A DNA stretch of 6,460 nt from Kiloniellales bacterium. Lineage in GTDB: Bacteria > Pseudomonadota > Alphaproteobacteria > Kiloniellales > JAKSBE01. The notes beneath the pieces were generated by a model. The model was not told the origin of the DNA, made no database searches, and saw only the letters and a program-made list of their open reading frames with translations. This document shows positions 5,271 to 6,460 of this stretch, piece after piece. The position numbers and the translations under genes were made by a program. The DNA lies in assembly GCA_030067055.1 (NCBI GenBank), contig JASJAL010000366.1, forward strand, positions 1 to 6,460. Reading direction: 5' to 3'. Numbering within the stretch: the first letter of the stretch is position 1; every line of letters begins with the position of its first letter.

Positions 5271-6284
5271 TTAGCGTACCGGCATCGGGTACTGCAGGCC
5301 GCCGTCCTTCCACAAGGCGTTCAAGCCACGCTCCAGCTTGAGCGCGGTGTTCGGCCCGACGTTACGGTCGTAGCTCTCGCCGTAGTTGCCGACCTGCTTG
5401 ATGACGTTGTAGGCCCACTCGTTCGGCAGGCCGAGGCTCTTGCCCATCTCGCCTTCGACACCGAGCAGACGCTTGATGTTCGGGTTGCTGCTCGACTTCA
5501 TCTCGTCGACGTTGGCCGAGGTCACGCCGAGCTCCTCGGCTTCGACCATGGCGAAGAGGGTCCAGCGGACCACGTCGCCCCAATTGTTGTCGCCATGACG
5601 GACGACCGGGCCGAGCGGCTCCTTGGAGATGATCTCGGGCAGGATGACGTGGGCGTTCGGATCCTTCAGCTTGATCCGCTGGGCCGCCAGGCCGGAGGCG
5701 TCCGTGGTGTAGACGTCGCAGCGGCCGGCGTCATAAGCGGCCACAACCTCGTCGGCCTTCTCGAAGACCACCGGCTTGTAGTCCATGTTGTTGGAACGGA
5801 AGAAGTCGGCCATGTTGAGCTCGGTCGTGGTGCCGATGTTGACACAAACCGAAGCGCCGGCCAGCTCCTTGGCGCTCTTGATGCCGAGATCGCTGCGCAC
5901 CATGAAGCCCTGGCCGTCATAGTAGTTGACGCCGACGAAATCGAGACCCAGCGACGTATCGCGAACCAGAGTCCAGGTGGTGTTGCGCGACAGGACGTCG
6001 ACTTCGCCCGACTGCAGAGCGGTAAAGCGCTCTTTCGCGGACAGCGGCGTGTACTTGACCTTGCTGGCGTCACCGAAGATGGCGGCTGCGACCCCGCGGC
6101 AGACGTCGACATCGAGGCCGGTCCAGTTTCCCGCGGTGTCCGGGTTGGAGAAGCCCGGCAGACCCTGGCTGACGCCGCACTGCACGGAGCCCTTGCCCCT
6201 GACGTCGTCGAGGGTGCCGGCCGAGGCGGCGGTCGAGAGACCGACGGCTGCTGCGGCGGCAAAAAGAGCCTTAGCGAATTTCAT
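5271..6284 (-). CDS. aapJ: general L-amino-acid ABC transporter, periplasmic binding protein AapJ
   Basis: AapJ captures L-amino acids in the periplasm and delivers them to AapQ/AapM. The 337-residue precursor has a Sec signal peptide (MKFAK, then an Ala-rich core) with probable cleavage after ASA at residue 22. The mature protein is a family 3 solute-binding protein. GLDVDVCRGVAAAIFGD (56-72) matches the family signature, and the RFTALQSGEVDVLSRNTTWTL stretch ends in Arg108-Asp109, in the region that binds the ligand's carboxylate and amino groups. VNIGTTTELN and YTTDASGLAA (192-201, Asp195) form the second-lobe part of the site. Four cysteines are present (36, 62, 147, 189), a count that would allow two disulfides in the mature protein. 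The length fits AapJ (about 340) rather than the shorter GlnH/HisJ type. ATG 6284 has AGGGAAGG about eight bases upstream. It is the first gene of the operon, so the operon promoter should lie to its right. Confidence 0.93.
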   Translation of the reverse strand: MKFAKALFAAAAAVGLSTAASAGTLDDVRGKGSVQCGVSQGLPGFSNPDTAGNWTGLDVDVCRGVAAAIFGDASKVKYTPLSAKERFTALQSGEVDVLSRNTTWTLVRDTSLGLDFVGVNYYDGQGFMVRSDLGIKSAKELAGASVCVNIGTTTELNMADFFRSNNMDYKPVVFEKADEVVAAYDAGRCDVYTTDASGLAAQRIKLKDPNAHVILPEIISKEPLGPVVRHGDNNWGDVVRWTLFAMVEAEELGVTSANVDEMKSSSNPNIKRLLGVEGEMGKSLGLPNEWAYNVIKQVGNYGESYDRNVGPNTALKLERGLNALWKDGGLQYPMPVR

Positions 6285-6349
6285 GTGATTGACCTTCCCT
6301 GTTGAACCGAATTCCTTGTCGGAGGGATGTCACCTCGGCAGAGGGCCAA

Positions 6350-6359
6350 ATCTTAAGAT
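6350..6359. promoter_or_regulatory. 10-base perfect palindrome upstream of aapJ
   Basis: ATCTTAAGAT is fully self-complementary and stands out as A/T-rich in a GC-rich region, 66 bases before the aapJ start codon. It contains TAAGAT, a four-of-six match to a -10 hexamer on either strand. It could be an operator or part of the promoter. I cannot assign it to a known regulator; it does not match the NtrC consensus. Confidence 0.25.
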
Positions 6360-6431
6360 CCGGGCCGTCCCCTGAAGGCGCTCCCACAGTGACGGAAGAT
6401 GTAACATTCGACCGGGAAAGGCAACAGCCGC

Positions 6432-6457
6432 AAGACGCAGGCTTTCCCTGCGGTCTT
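6432..6457. terminator. imperfect hairpin at the right edge of the window
   Basis: AAGAC-GCAGG (6432-6441) pairs with CCTGC-G-GTCTT (6447-6457) around the loop CTTTC, ten pairs with one bulged G. It could be the end of a gene lying beyond the window or a structure in the aap leader or promoter. No T-run is visible on the minus-strand exit side, and the plus-strand exit is cut off by the window end. Confidence 0.3.
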
Positions 6458-6460
6458 AAC

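Larger units (their letters stand above)
6285..6460 (-). promoter_or_regulatory. upstream region of the aap operon
   Basis: These 176 bases, up to the window edge, precede aapJ and should hold the operon promoter. I do not see a convincing sigma-70 pair: TTGCCT followed after 14 bases by TTACAT is the best, and it is poor. No GG-N10-GC sigma-54 element is obvious. Visible structures are the 10-base palindrome at 6350-6359, the ribosome site AGGGAAGG just before aapJ, and an imperfect hairpin at 6432-6457. No gene is present. Confidence 0.4.

Noticed and set aside
4276..5274. A 332-codon plus-strand frame antisense to aapQ
   Set aside because: The peptide is a low-complexity Glu/Asp/Gln/Arg/Gly sequence produced by complementing hydrophobic permease codons; no ribosome site or motif supports it.
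5223..6305. A 360-codon plus-strand frame covering all of aapJ
   Set aside because: Its composition (Val/Asp/Ala/Arg/Leu-rich, with no recognisable motif) mirrors the reverse complement of aapJ, which has a signal peptide and the full family 3 binding-protein signature.

Overview
The window is high-GC DNA with the gene content of an alphaproteobacterium. A member of the Rhodospirillales or a related marine/soil lineage is my best guess; this is inference from gene content and GC bias only. Five complete protein genes and one 3' gene fragment are supported. I see no tRNA, rRNA, CRISPR array, insertion sequence or phage gene.

Left part (1-1299, plus strand): the tail of a gene that begins outside the window, possibly a 3-hydroxyisobutyrate dehydrogenase-like oxidoreductase, ends at 197. 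A 172-base spacer with an imperfect inverted repeat follows. Next is a stand-alone CcmI-type TPR protein for cytochrome c maturation (370-1299), with no other ccm gene visible beside it.

Middle (1300-2009): an RlpA-family double-psi beta-barrel lipoprotein lies on the minus strand, convergent with ccmI. It probably starts at a TTG codon behind a very strong ribosome binding site. It lacks the acidic residue normally found at the proposed catalytic position. Its upstream region carries a tandem 12-base direct repeat containing TAACCAT, which resembles the short CtrA motif, a possible -10 element, a 12-base perfect palindrome, and a strong hairpin shared with the end of the next operon.

Right part (2010-6284, minus strand): a complete general L-amino-acid ABC transporter operon in the classic order aapJ-aapQ-aapM-aapP. 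AapJ binds amino acids in the periplasm, AapQ and AapM form the membrane channel, and AapP is the ATPase. aapQ and aapM are separated by only 3 bases and aapM and aapP by 49. The aapJ-aapQ gap of 119 bases holds a 14-bp stem-loop. Such a structure could let the cell make more binding protein than membrane components. The 176 bases upstream of aapJ should hold the operon promoter; they contain a 10-base palindrome and an imperfect hairpin at the window edge.

The protein-coding content is ordinary, and I found no evidence of an undescribed multi-gene system. The points worth a second look are small: the RlpA substitution and start site, the TAACCAT tandem repeat, and the aapJ-aapQ intercistronic hairpin.
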